From Bacteroidaceae bacterium (lineage in GTDB: Bacteria; Bacteroidota; Bacteroidia; Bacteroidales; Bacteroidaceae): a stretch of DNA of 64,000 nucleotides. Below, piece by piece: positions 33,242-41,707 of the stretch; positions within the stretch are counted from its first letter, which is position 1, and every line of letters begins with the position of its first letter. Position numbers and translations under genes: made by a program. Where the stretch lies: contig JAGAZE010000023.1 in NCBI GenBank assembly GCA_017940185.1, positions 1 to 64,000 on the forward strand, given 5' to 3'. A model generated the notes under the pieces. The model saw only the letters and a list, made by a program, of their open reading frames with translations. It was not told the origin of the DNA and did not search any database.

Positions 33242-36200
33242 TTATTTGATGATGATGAGCTTTTTAGCTTTCGACGCATACTTGCTTCCCTCGTTTCCTA
33301 TTTGCACGCGGTAGAGATACACGCCCGTCTGCAGTTGTTGTCCGCCGTCGGTGGTCAGGTCCCAGTCGATGGTGTAGGATGCCGTAGTCGACACGCCATG
33401 TTCAGTGTGTCGCCACAGCAGGCGTCCGCTCAGATCGTAGATGTCGAGTTCCACGTCGATGGGGCTTCCCGTACGGTCGTGACCGATGATGAATGTGGTG
33501 TTGGTGCGTGCGGGGTTGTGTGTGCAGTCTATGCTGAAGAGGGTGGGTTTGAGTGCCCTCACCACTTCAAAGTCGAGCGTGGCTGTAGATGGGTTGTTGA
33601 GTATGTCCCATGCTCGGAAGGTGAGTGTATGGCGTCCGGGCGACAGTTCGGGGATGCTGTAGTAGGTGGTACCGGTGGTATAGCTGCCAAAGTCGAACTG
33701 GAAGTTACCGTTCAGGTTGAAGGTGTAGGCCATCAGTCCGTCAATGCACAGTTCCATGTCGTGTCCTATTCCTGTTCCCGCGGCATTGATACCGTCTTTG
33801 TCGGTGATGTTTGCCACGAAGTAGGGCGTGGTGTGCACCTTGCCTCCATTGCTGAACGACGGACTGTTGAGGTAGCAGTAGATAGAGGGTCCTATGGAGT
33901 CGTTGCCCATGCTTCCTGTGCCGCCCACCACGAAGTCGTCGAAGGTACCATGTGCCAGTTGTGTCTTGTCGTTGGTGTCTATGGCGTGCAGGTTGATCAG
34001 TCCGTTCTCGTTGCTGTAGTTAATGTCCATGGGCACGGCGAAGGTGATGGTGAATCGTCCGTTCTCCACGTTGTTGGCTCCGGCATAGAGTGTTTTAGGA
34101 TAGTCGTAGTATGTGAATGCCGGCACAGGGGGTGAAGGTTTGTCCATGTCGGGGTCGTTACGCTTGCATGTGATGAGTTCTGCCGCATCGAACACTGTGG
34201 CATGCACTGTGCCGTTGAAGTGTGTGGCGATGGTGTCGCCTTGGGCTATGTGTCCTTTCAGGGTGATGTTTTCGCCTGCTCTGATGCTGATGTCTTGTGT
34301 GCTGTTGGCGGCCATGCTGTTGATGGTGTCCACCACTATTTGCATTGTCGGTGTGTTGAGTGCCAGTGCGGGGTCGCCCAGCAGCGAGTATTGCAGCTTG
34401 TTGGAGGTGCGATCTTGTCCGGTGGTTATCAGGTCGTTTTTAGCTCTTTGCTGTGCTTCACCCAATGTGGTTCGCTTTCCGTTGTTGATGCTGAGCACAT
34501 GTTTCAGGTAGGCCAGGTTCATCACTCTGTTGCGGTGTGCATATACGGTGCGTGTGGTGCCGTAGAAGGCCACGGCTCCTCCCTTGCTGTTGAGCAGTGC
34601 TTCTTCGCCGATGTTGGTATTGGCTGCATCGAAGGGCATGATGTCGCACGAACAGGTAATCCACAGCGGCAGATTCTTGTTGCTGAAGTTCTGAAAGTCG
34701 TTGATGGTGAGCACGCGTTCGTGCGAGATGCTTATCTCCGAGCCGTGCCCGGCATAGTCCATGACGAGTGCGCCTTGTTCTTGTTGCTGCTTGATGAGCT
34801 TTGTGGCTTCCGGATAGGCGTTGCCTGTGGCTGAAGTCTCGCGTGTGTAGGCATCCCACATCACTTTCTTGACGGTGTAGCCCGGATATTGTTGCGCCAC
34901 GCTCTCAGCGGCATCGTTGGCATCGGTCATGTGTTCGTTGCCATTGCCGTCGTCGCCCATAAACATCAGTGTGTTCTGCCATGCTCCGCCTTGCGTGTTG
35001 GTGGCGTAGCCGATGGTCTTGTCCACCATTATTTTTGCTTGCTCGGGTGTGCGCACGGGGAAACGCCCTATGGCGATGTCGAGTTTGTCGGCCGACATGG
35101 GGTTGAGTCCTTCTCCGTCGTCGAGCAGTCCGTAGTAGCCATCGTCGATATAGCATGTTATTTCGTTGAGCGAGTTTTCGCTTTCCATGGCCAGCAGGAA
35201 GTCGTCGGGTGTGTGGCTTGCCCATTCGCTGCTGTTCATGCGGTTGTCCCATGCTGCATCGCCGAAGAGCAGCAGGTAGCGTGGCATGTCGGCATCGGTT
35301 TGTGCCCGGTCGTAGAGCATTTTGAGGTAGCGTCGGTAGGCATTGCCGTCGGGCGTGCCGCTGCTGAACTCGTTGTAGAGCTCGTCGGCGGGCAGTATGC
35401 GCACGCGCAGGCTGTCGTGCTGCTCGTGGTGTTGTTTCAGGCGTTCGGCCTGTTGACGCAGTTTCTGCGAGGTGGGTATGATGATGAGCATGTCGGTGGG
35501 CGTGTCGGCATGCAGGTTTTGATTGGTTATCTGGTGCACGTATTCGGGCACGGGGTGTGATGACTGTGCCGACAGGGTAGGCGGTGGTGCCATCTGTTGC
35601 CCGTCGACAGTTATTTGCAGGTAGTCCATCCTCACCGTGCCGCGCCCGGTGTTGGTTATGCTAATGGTGTTGTTGTCTTGCAGATTGTCTACGGTATATA
35701 TCTGTCCGGTGCGGCATCCGTGGTCGTAGGAGTCGGTGCTCACCACGTTGAGGCTTCCCACCTCGCTCCCGTTGAGCGATATGCTGATGCCGGTGCTCAC
35801 GTCGGATGTGGCAAACACGATGAGCCTTCCTTTGTTGCCTTTTCCTATGCGTTCCAGCTGGATGTCGGCTTTCGCGCCACTGGCGATGGTCTGTCGGTCA
35901 TAGAGTTGCCGTCCGCCCTGATACCATGCGTGGGCTTCCACCTCGTAGAGGCTGTTGCAGTAGTGTGGCGAGGGATAGAATCGGCTGACGAAGGTGGCGC
36001 TGTCCACTGTCAGATGTGCTGTGCTGTCTTCGGTCAGGAAGTAGTAGCCGTAGTCGGAATAGTAGTTGCGGCGTCGCGACTGCGTCACCGTTTGCGATGT
36101 CTTGTATCCGTAGGGTGTGCTGATGTCGTTGAGCAGTGCGTCTTCATAACTCACGGGTCCTTGCGCATGGAAGAGCAGTTGCGAGCCATTGTTGTAGAGC

Positions 36201-36874
36201 GGCACCTCGTGCAGGTCGTCGGTGTGACGCAGATAGTCGGGTGTAAGTGCTTCGGGTTGCAGCGCACCGCCGTAGCCGTAAACCTTCACATTGTCGATGT
36301 TGCTGAATCCCGCCTGCCGTATCAGGTCGTTGCTCAGGTGGTAGACTCCCGTTGCCGGCACGCGTATCTTCACCCATGTGCCCTGCCGCAACACCGACTG
36401 CGGTGCGTAGGTGTCTGCGGGTGTCAGCAGGGGTGCTTTTGCGCCGTGCATGCTGGCAGATGGTTTGGCCTGTCGCTGCACGTCAAGCATGAAGCTCACC
36501 AACCACTTCCATTGTCCGTCGATGTTGACGATGGGTGTTACCACCACCTCCAGCTTGGCGCGCTTGCGTTCCACCACTATCTGCTGCTGCAGCAGTGCTG
36601 GCTTGGGCGTGATGGCCTTGTAGCGTTCCACTTCGGCAGGTGTCATGTCGATATACTCGGCATATTTCACCACCGCTGTGTAGGTCGTGTCACTGTAGTG
36701 TGCAGGCAGTGAGAAGGCGTGAGTGTAGGCAGGCAGCACGCTGTCGATGCGTATGTCGCTTGCCGAGAGGTTGACAAAGTGCTGTGCCTTTCCGCCTATC
36801 GCCATGCCGACGAGGGCGAACAGGCAGAGCCATCGCCGTAGGGTGGGAGAGATTGTGTGGTGTGCTATTTGCAT
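33242..36874 (-). CDS. porU: Type IX secretion system sortase PorU
   Basis: The 1210-residue, gingipain-related (C25) protein removes the C-terminal sorting domain of secreted proteins and attaches them to the surface. A signal peptide occupies 1-30. The C25 domain spans about 460-840 with catalytic H710 (DYAGHGSE) and a cysteine pair at 741/743 (ITCSCDIMPFD), of which one should be the nucleophile. A type A sorting-like domain closes the protein (ELDIYDLSGRLLWRH near 1150 and GVYLYRVQIG). The start at 36874 (MQIAHHTISPTLRRW) overlaps the end of the upstream hydrolase gene by 10 bases; longer frames upstream read that gene out of phase. Confidence 0.93.
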   Translation of the reverse strand: MQIAHHTISPTLRRWLCLFALVGMAIGGKAQHFVNLSASDIRIDSVLPAYTHAFSLPAHYSDTTYTAVVKYAEYIDMTPAEVERYKAITPKPALLQQQIVVERKRAKLEVVVTPIVNIDGQWKWLVSFMLDVQRQAKPSASMHGAKAPLLTPADTYAPQSVLRQGTWVKIRVPATGVYHLSNDLIRQAGFSNIDNVKVYGYGGALQPEALTPDYLRHTDDLHEVPLYNNGSQLLFHAQGPVSYEDALLNDISTPYGYKTSQTVTQSRRRNYYSDYGYYFLTEDSTAHLTVDSATFVSRFYPSPHYCNSLYEVEAHAWYQGGRQLYDRQTIASGAKADIQLERIGKGNKGRLIVFATSDVSTGISISLNGSEVGSLNVVSTDSYDHGCRTGQIYTVDNLQDNNTISITNTGRGTVRMDYLQITVDGQQMAPPPTLSAQSSHPVPEYVHQITNQNLHADTPTDMLIIIPTSQKLRQQAERLKQHHEQHDSLRVRILPADELYNEFSSGTPDGNAYRRYLKMLYDRAQTDADMPRYLLLFGDAAWDNRMNSSEWASHTPDDFLLAMESENSLNEITCYIDDGYYGLLDDGEGLNPMSADKLDIAIGRFPVRTPEQAKIMVDKTIGYATNTQGGAWQNTLMFMGDDGNGNEHMTDANDAAESVAQQYPGYTVKKVMWDAYTRETSATGNAYPEATKLIKQQQEQGALVMDYAGHGSEISISHERVLTINDFQNFSNKNLPLWITCSCDIMPFDAANTNIGEEALLNSKGGAVAFYGTTRTVYAHRNRVMNLAYLKHVLSINNGKRTTLGEAQQRAKNDLITTGQDRTSNKLQYSLLGDPALALNTPTMQIVVDTINSMAANSTQDISIRAGENITLKGHIAQGDTIATHFNGTVHATVFDAAELITCKRNDPDMDKPSPPVPAFTYYDYPKTLYAGANNVENGRFTITFAVPMDINYSNENGLINLHAIDTNDKTQLAHGTFDDFVVGGTGSMGNDSIGPSIYCYLNSPSFSNGGKVHTTPYFVANITDKDGINAAGTGIGHDMELCIDGLMAYTFNLNGNFQFDFGSYTTGTTYYSIPELSPGRHTLTFRAWDILNNPSTATLDFEVVRALKPTLFSIDCTHNPARTNTTFIIGHDRTGSPIDVELDIYDLSGRLLWRHTEHGVSTTASYTIDWDLTTDGGQQLQTGVYLYRVQIGNEGSKYASKAKKLIIIK

Positions 36875-37482
36875 TGCAGTGATAGTATCTCTTTGTCTTC
36901 CAAGAAGCCTTTCAGCACGTCGCCCGGTTCGACGGGTCCCACTCCGGCGGGCGTGCCGGTGTAGAGTATATCGCCCGTGTGTAGGGTGAAGAAGCGGCTG
37001 ATGTAGGCGATGATGTCGGCCACGCTGTAGAGCATGTCGGCTGTGTGTCCGCTTTGCACGATATCTCCGTTTTTCTGCATGGAGAAGTGCAGGTCTTGTA
37101 TGTCGGGCAGTTGCTCCTTGGGAATCCATTCGCCGATGGCTGCCGACTGGTCGAAGCCCTTGGCAATGTCCCATGGCCGCCCTTGTTGCTTCATCTGTGC
37201 CTGCATGTCGCGTGCGGTGAAGTCGAAGCCCAGGCTCACAGCATCGTAGTAGCGGTGGGCAAACTGTGGGTCGATGCTCTTTCCCGCCTTGCAGAAGCGG
37301 ACGATTACCTCCGTCTCGTAGTCGATGCGTCCCATGTCGGAGGGCACGAAGAAAGGTTTCCCAGGCCGCAGCAGTGCCGTGTCGGGCTTGAGGAAGATGA
37401 CGGGTTGTGCTGTTTTAGATAACGTGCCATGCAACTCTTTATTGTGCAGGGCATAATTCATTCCTATGGCAAAGATTTTCAT
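36865..37482 (-). CDS. Fumarylacetoacetate hydrolase family protein
   Basis: The 205-residue protein has the FAH fold: KIFAIGMNYALHNKEL at the start, FLKPDTALLRPGKPFFVPSDMGRIDYETEVIVRF near 30-62 with the metal-binding Glu pair, LGFDFTARDMQAQMKQQGRPWDIAKGFD near 84-112, and GDILYTGTPAGVGPVEPGDVL near the end. Members act as acylpyruvases, oxaloacetate decarboxylases or hydratases; which applies here cannot be read from sequence alone. It is the promoter-proximal gene ahead of porU and porV. Confidence 0.9.
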   Translation of the reverse strand: MKIFAIGMNYALHNKELHGTLSKTAQPVIFLKPDTALLRPGKPFFVPSDMGRIDYETEVIVRFCKAGKSIDPQFAHRYYDAVSLGFDFTARDMQAQMKQQGRPWDIAKGFDQSAAIGEWIPKEQLPDIQDLHFSMQKNGDIVQSGHTADMLYSVADIIAYISRFFTLHTGDILYTGTPAGVGPVEPGDVLKGFLEDKEILSLQCK

Positions 37483-37509
37483 GGTGCAATGTGTTTAGGT
37501 CTTGTGCGA

Positions 37510-37540
37510 CAAAGGTAGTGCAAGGCGAGCGCAAAGCAAA
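37510..37540 (-). promoter_or_regulatory. Promoter of the FAH-porU-porV unit
   Basis: On the minus strand TTTG at 37540-37537 is followed after 19 bases by TACCTTTG at 37517-37510. Both match consensus with ideal spacing. The transcript would start about 20 bases before the first ATG. Confidence 0.75.
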
Positions 37541-37592
37541 GCGAAAAAACCATTTTTCGCTTTTTTGCCGAGTTGTTGAGTTGCTTCCACAA

Positions 37593-37636
37593 ACCAATCT
37601 CGTCGACTTTGGTGACCAATCTCGTCGACTTTGCAT
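37593..37636. repeat. Two-copy 22-bp direct repeat between divergent genes
   Basis: ACCAATCTCGTCGACTTTG occurs at 37593 and again at 37615, a period of exactly 22 bases, with only the last three bases of each unit differing. It lies in the intergenic space between the FAH-family gene (minus) and malQ (plus), just beyond the promoter of the former. Each unit contains TCGTCGA-type palindromic bases. It could be an operator pair or another product of the process that makes the 22-bp arrays elsewhere in the window. Confidence 0.8.
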
Positions 37637-37696
37637 CACCGACAGACCACAGTAGCTCTCCATGAGGAGCCTGGCAGTGTTGCTTTTTGTCTTTCT

Positions 37697-37730
37697 TTGC
37701 TTGCGAAAAGTGGAAAAACCGTACCTTCGT
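37697..37730 (+). promoter_or_regulatory. Probable promoter of malQ
   Basis: TTTG at 37697-37700 and TACCTTCG at 37723-37730 (one mismatch from TAnnTTTG) are 22 bases apart, 22 bases before the chosen ATG. Confidence 0.5.
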
Positions 37731-37752
37731 GCCTGAATCATCAGCAAGCACT

Positions 37753-40155
37753 ATGACCACCATCACGCTCCACATAGAATATTCCACAGCCTATCTTCAC
37801 TCCGAGCATTGCCGTCTTGAAGTAGTGTTGCCCGCCACGGGTGCGCATCTTCCTCTCACATCGTCAGATGCTGTACATTGGTCGGTGTCTTTTCCCTTGG
37901 CGAGCGATGCGCAGACAGTGTCGTTTTGGTTTCGAGTGTGCGATGCTGAGGGCTGTTGCCTGCGCGAGGAATGGCATCGTTCGCCACATGTGCTCTGTGT
38001 GGGCGAGGACACGACGTCCTTCCACTGCCGTTGGCAAGAGGTGCCCGCCGATGCATGGCTCTATCAACCTCATGCAGTAGACTACGCCACCCCCGACGTT
38101 TCCTCTGCCGACGCTTCCGCCGTGCTCATCACCCTCCGTTCGCCCCATCTGCGTGATGGCGAGTGCCTCTATTTGTCGGGAGCCTCGCCAGTGCTCGGCT
38201 GTTGGCAGCCCTCGTTGGCGGTGGCGATGCGTGAGGTGGGCGAGTGCCGCTGGGCCGCATGGCTACCCCTATCGGCCTTCACCGATGGTGCGGTGGAGTG
38301 CAAGGTGCTGGCATCCGATGGTGAGCAGGTGCGCTGGGAGGAGGGCGACAACCGTGTGCTCACCATTCAGCACGGTGAGCGGGACGATGCGCGTCTGACG
38401 TTTTCACATCCGCGCTATGCAGGCACGATGGTGCCGGTGTTTTCCCTTCGCAGCGAGGGCAGTGCCGGTGTAGGCGACTTCGGCGACCTTGCCGCACTCG
38501 TCGATTGGCTCAGTGCCACGGGTCAGCACGTGTTGCAGTTGCTTCCCGTCAACGACACCTCCCTCGACGGCACGTGGCATGACAGCTATCCCTACTCGGC
38601 CGTGTCGGCCTTTGCCCTGCACCCGCTATATGCCGACCTGCGGCAGTTGCCTCCCCTGCAAGTGTCGGCAGCGCGTCGTGGCGTTCTGGAGCGCTGTCGC
38701 CGCGAACTCAATGCGTTGCCACAGGTAGACTACGAGGGCGCGATGGCGCTGAAGGAGGCTTGGCTGCGGCAAAGTTTTCGCGAGCAGTGGCACCATGTGA
38801 AGGGTACACGTGCCTTCCGCTCGTGGTATAAGGCGCAGGCATGGTGGCTGGTACCCTATGGCGCGTGGTGCGAATTGCGCAAGCGCCATGGCACAGCATG
38901 TTTCGACACGTGGGGAGGCGACGCTATGTGGCATGAGTCGCAGCGCAGGCGTTGGGCAGTGATACCCCGTGAGCTGTTGCCAGAGCGCTGCTATGCCTTC
39001 TATGTGCAGTGGGTGCTGCACGGCCAGCTTGCAGCTGCGCACGACTATGCAGCACGACATGGTGTGATGTTGAAGGGCGACATAGGTATTGGTGTCAGTG
39101 CTCAGGCATGCGACGTGTGGCAACAGCCGCAGCAGTTCTACCGCAACATGCAGGCAGGTGCCCCGCCCGACTATTTCTCTGTCCGCGGGCAGTGCTGGGG
39201 TTTTCCGCTCTACAATTGGACTGCCATGCAGCGCGACGACTACCAGTGGTGGCGCCGCCGACTGAAGCACATGGCGCAGTATTTCGATGCTTTCCGCCTC
39301 GACCACATCATTGGTTTCTGTCGGTTGTGGGCCATTCCCCTAAGCACCGACGACGGACGCGAGGGACACTTTGTGCCTGCCCATCCGCTCTTGCCCCCAT
39401 TGGAGGGACTACCCACTGAACTCTTCGTGCCCGACATGCTCACCCCCCAAGCATGGCACCCACGAATCAACGCGCACGAGTTGTCGCAATATCACAACCT
39501 TTCACCACAACAGCGAGGCACCTTCGATGCTCTCTACAGCCACTACTTCTACCATCGGCACGATGCATTGTGGCAACAGACGGCCATGGCAAAGCTGTCG
39601 GCACTGCTGGCCGACACTACGATGCTACCCTGCGGTGAAGACCTGGGCATGGTGCCTGCCTGTGTGCCACAACTCATGGAACAGCTCAAGATACTGTCGC
39701 TTGAGCTCGAACTGATGCCAAAACGTCAGGCAGACGGCGAGTTTGGCAACCCCGACCATTTTCCCTATCTCTCCGTATGCATGCCCACCACACACGACAT
39801 GGCCCCCTTGCGACTGTGGTGGGAAGAGGAGCACGCACGTGCCGAGCGCTATTATCATCAGGCCCTGCACCACAACGGTACCTTCCCCGCAGCACTGACA
39901 CCGCAACTGGCCAAGGAGATAGTGCGTCGCTACGTGGCATCGCCTTCCATGCTGTGCGTTATAGCGTTGCAAGACTGGCTCGCCACTTCGGAGCAATACG
40001 CCAACGACGACCCCAAGACAACACGAGTGAACGACCCCGCCTGCAATCCGCATTACTGGAGATACCGCATGCCCGTCGCTATCGAAACACTCCTGGCCGA
40101 TGCCCACCATCTGCAGGAAGTGAGAGAACTGACCAAGGAGAGAGCGAATGGCTGA
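37753..40155 (+). CDS. malQ: 4-alpha-glucanotransferase (GH77) with two CBM20-type starch-binding domains
   Basis: The 800-residue enzyme disproportionates maltooligosaccharides or glycogen-derived glucans in the cytoplasm. Two CBM20-like beta domains cover about 1-110 and 120-205 (LYLSGASPVLGCWQP in the second). The GH77 barrel follows with VFSLRSEGSAGVGDFGDLAALVDW near 230, the nucleophile D517 in FDAFRLDHIIGF, acid/base E629 in LPCGEDLGMVP and D682 in PTTHDMAPLRLWW. This is the DPE2-like architecture seen in Bacteroidota and plants rather than short MalQ. The start MTTITLHIEYST at 37753 is preferred over an ATG 66 bp upstream because that one precedes the promoter. Confidence 0.93.
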   Translation: MTTITLHIEYSTAYLHSEHCRLEVVLPATGAHLPLTSSDAVHWSVSFPLASDAQTVSFWFRVCDAEGCCLREEWHRSPHVLCVGEDTTSFHCRWQEVPADAWLYQPHAVDYATPDVSSADASAVLITLRSPHLRDGECLYLSGASPVLGCWQPSLAVAMREVGECRWAAWLPLSAFTDGAVECKVLASDGEQVRWEEGDNRVLTIQHGERDDARLTFSHPRYAGTMVPVFSLRSEGSAGVGDFGDLAALVDWLSATGQHVLQLLPVNDTSLDGTWHDSYPYSAVSAFALHPLYADLRQLPPLQVSAARRGVLERCRRELNALPQVDYEGAMALKEAWLRQSFREQWHHVKGTRAFRSWYKAQAWWLVPYGAWCELRKRHGTACFDTWGGDAMWHESQRRRWAVIPRELLPERCYAFYVQWVLHGQLAAAHDYAARHGVMLKGDIGIGVSAQACDVWQQPQQFYRNMQAGAPPDYFSVRGQCWGFPLYNWTAMQRDDYQWWRRRLKHMAQYFDAFRLDHIIGFCRLWAIPLSTDDGREGHFVPAHPLLPPLEGLPTELFVPDMLTPQAWHPRINAHELSQYHNLSPQQRGTFDALYSHYFYHRHDALWQQTAMAKLSALLADTTMLPCGEDLGMVPACVPQLMEQLKILSLELELMPKRQADGEFGNPDHFPYLSVCMPTTHDMAPLRLWWEEEHARAERYYHQALHHNGTFPAALTPQLAKEIVRRYVASPSMLCVIALQDWLATSEQYANDDPKTTRVNDPACNPHYWRYRMPVAIETLLADAHHLQEVRELTKERANG

Positions 40156-40225
40156 AAGCAAGGCGGAAAAGCGAAGATCAACACACAAAAACAATGGCAG
40201 AAACTTATCGTTGAGAAAGAATGTG

Positions 40226-40233
40226 TTACCTTT
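40226..40233 (+). promoter_or_regulatory. Probable promoter of the serpin gene
   Basis: TACCTTTG at 40226-40233 is a perfect -7 box; the -33 position has no clear TTTG. It would produce a leader of about 70 bases before the ATG at 40311. Confidence 0.5.
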
Positions 40234-40310
40234 GCCGATACCAATATAGTGCCATTGAAGGTGCCAACACCGGCACCCCTGTCATACAACCCATCAACAC
40301 CTCCTCCATC

Positions 40311-41525
40311 ATGCGTATTAAGAGTTTTCTCCTCGCGCTACTGCTGATGCTCCCCATGCTCAGCCAAGCACAACAGTCCCAAACAGACATGACACCCGAA
40401 CAGACGCAAACCTGCACACAGGCCTTCAACGACTTTGCCTTCAGGCTCTACCGTGAGCTGCAACCTGGCGAAGGAAAGAATGAAAACGTGATATGCTCGC
40501 CCCTGAGCGTGTCGCTCATGCTTGGTATATTGGCCAACGGTGCCGACGGCAACACCCTTCAGGAACTGAACACCCTCATAGGCAGCGACCTCAACACCAT
40601 GAATGCCTACTGCCAGCAGCTGATGGAATACTACAACATGGACGATCCCATCATAGCCACGGCATCGTATCTGGCAGTGAACAAAAAGGTGAAGCTCTTC
40701 GACGACTATGTAGCACGCATGAAGCAGTGCTACAAAGCTGAAGCGCATAGTCTCGACTTCAAAAAACACGAGAGCCTCAACACCATCAACCAGTGGTGTG
40801 AAGCCATCACGCGCGGCATGATACCGCAAGTGCTCAACAATCTCGACCCCACAGCACTGGCCGTGCTGATGAATGCCATCTACTTCAAGGGCACGTGGGT
40901 GCATCAGTTTCCACAGCAGCGCACACATGACGACAATTTCACACGCGAAGACGGCACCGTGAAGAAGCAACCGCTGATGCGACAGGGCGATGAACACGTT
41001 ACCTTCCCTTATATGGAGAACGACACGATGCAGGCCGTGCGCATGAACTACAAAGGAAAAGGACGCTTTGGCATGACGATACTGCTGCCCAAGAAGGGCT
41101 TTACCACCACACAGTTGCTGCGCGACATGACAGCGCAACGCTGGGAGCAACTCAACAAGCAGATGGGGCACAAAATAGTGTATATCACCATGCCACTTTT
41201 TAATGCCGAACGAGAGACGGAACTCAACGATGTGATGAAAAAGCTCGGCCTGCAGACTGCCTTCAACAGCAGCGCCAACTTCAGCAAGCTGGCCAAGGCC
41301 CCATCCTACATAGGACGCATGTTTCAGAAGGCCCGCATAGAGGTCAACGAGAGCGGCACCGAGGCAGCGGCAGTGACGGTGGTAGAGATGCTGTTGGGCA
41401 GTGCCGTGGGCAGAGAGCGACCCAAAATATATCATTTCACTGCCAACCATCCTTTCCTGTATGCCATCACTGACGGAAACAACGGCAACATACTCTTCTT
41501 GGGTGAATACAGAGGGCGCAACTGA
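40311..41525 (+). CDS. Secreted serpin (serine protease inhibitor)
   Basis: The 404-residue protein has a signal peptide (MRIKSFLLALLLMLPMLSQAQ) and the serpin fold: NVICSPLSVSLMLGILANGADGNTLQEL near 59-86, VLMNAIYFKGTWVHQF near 185-200, and the C-terminal HPFLYAITDGNNGNILFLGEY. The hinge of the reactive loop reads ESGTEAAAVT at 347-356, with the small residues of inhibitory serpins. Counting from the hinge places the scissile bond near L362-G363-S364, suggesting elastase- or chymotrypsin-like target proteases; this is an inference. It probably protects the cell surface from host or competitor proteases. It stands alone between malQ and the isomerase genes. Confidence 0.93.
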   Translation: MRIKSFLLALLLMLPMLSQAQQSQTDMTPEQTQTCTQAFNDFAFRLYRELQPGEGKNENVICSPLSVSLMLGILANGADGNTLQELNTLIGSDLNTMNAYCQQLMEYYNMDDPIIATASYLAVNKKVKLFDDYVARMKQCYKAEAHSLDFKKHESLNTINQWCEAITRGMIPQVLNNLDPTALAVLMNAIYFKGTWVHQFPQQRTHDDNFTREDGTVKKQPLMRQGDEHVTFPYMENDTMQAVRMNYKGKGRFGMTILLPKKGFTTTQLLRDMTAQRWEQLNKQMGHKIVYITMPLFNAERETELNDVMKKLGLQTAFNSSANFSKLAKAPSYIGRMFQKARIEVNESGTEAAAVTVVEMLLGSAVGRERPKIYHFTANHPFLYAITDGNNGNILFLGEYRGRN

Positions 41526-41613
41526 CAACCCGTTCCTATAGGAAAAGAGTGGTGTGAAACTCCGATAGGGAAATAAAAAGTGAATAGTAAATCGTGAAAT
41601 CGTAAATATCCAC

Positions 41614-41621
41614 TATCTTTG
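41614..41621 (+). promoter_or_regulatory. Promoter of the isomerase-ostA-mutL chain
   Basis: TATCTTTG at 41614-41621 is a perfect -7 box; no TTTG is present at the -33 position. It precedes the first isomerase gene by 87 bases, with no other promoter-like box apparent before the genes that follow to mutL. Confidence 0.55.
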
Positions 41622-41707
41622 CCGCCTGCAAGGGCTGCAATGCCGTGTCAGCAGCTGTCGGCACGACGATGCTAGCCCACACAATACGACAAAGCTTACA
41701 CACTACT

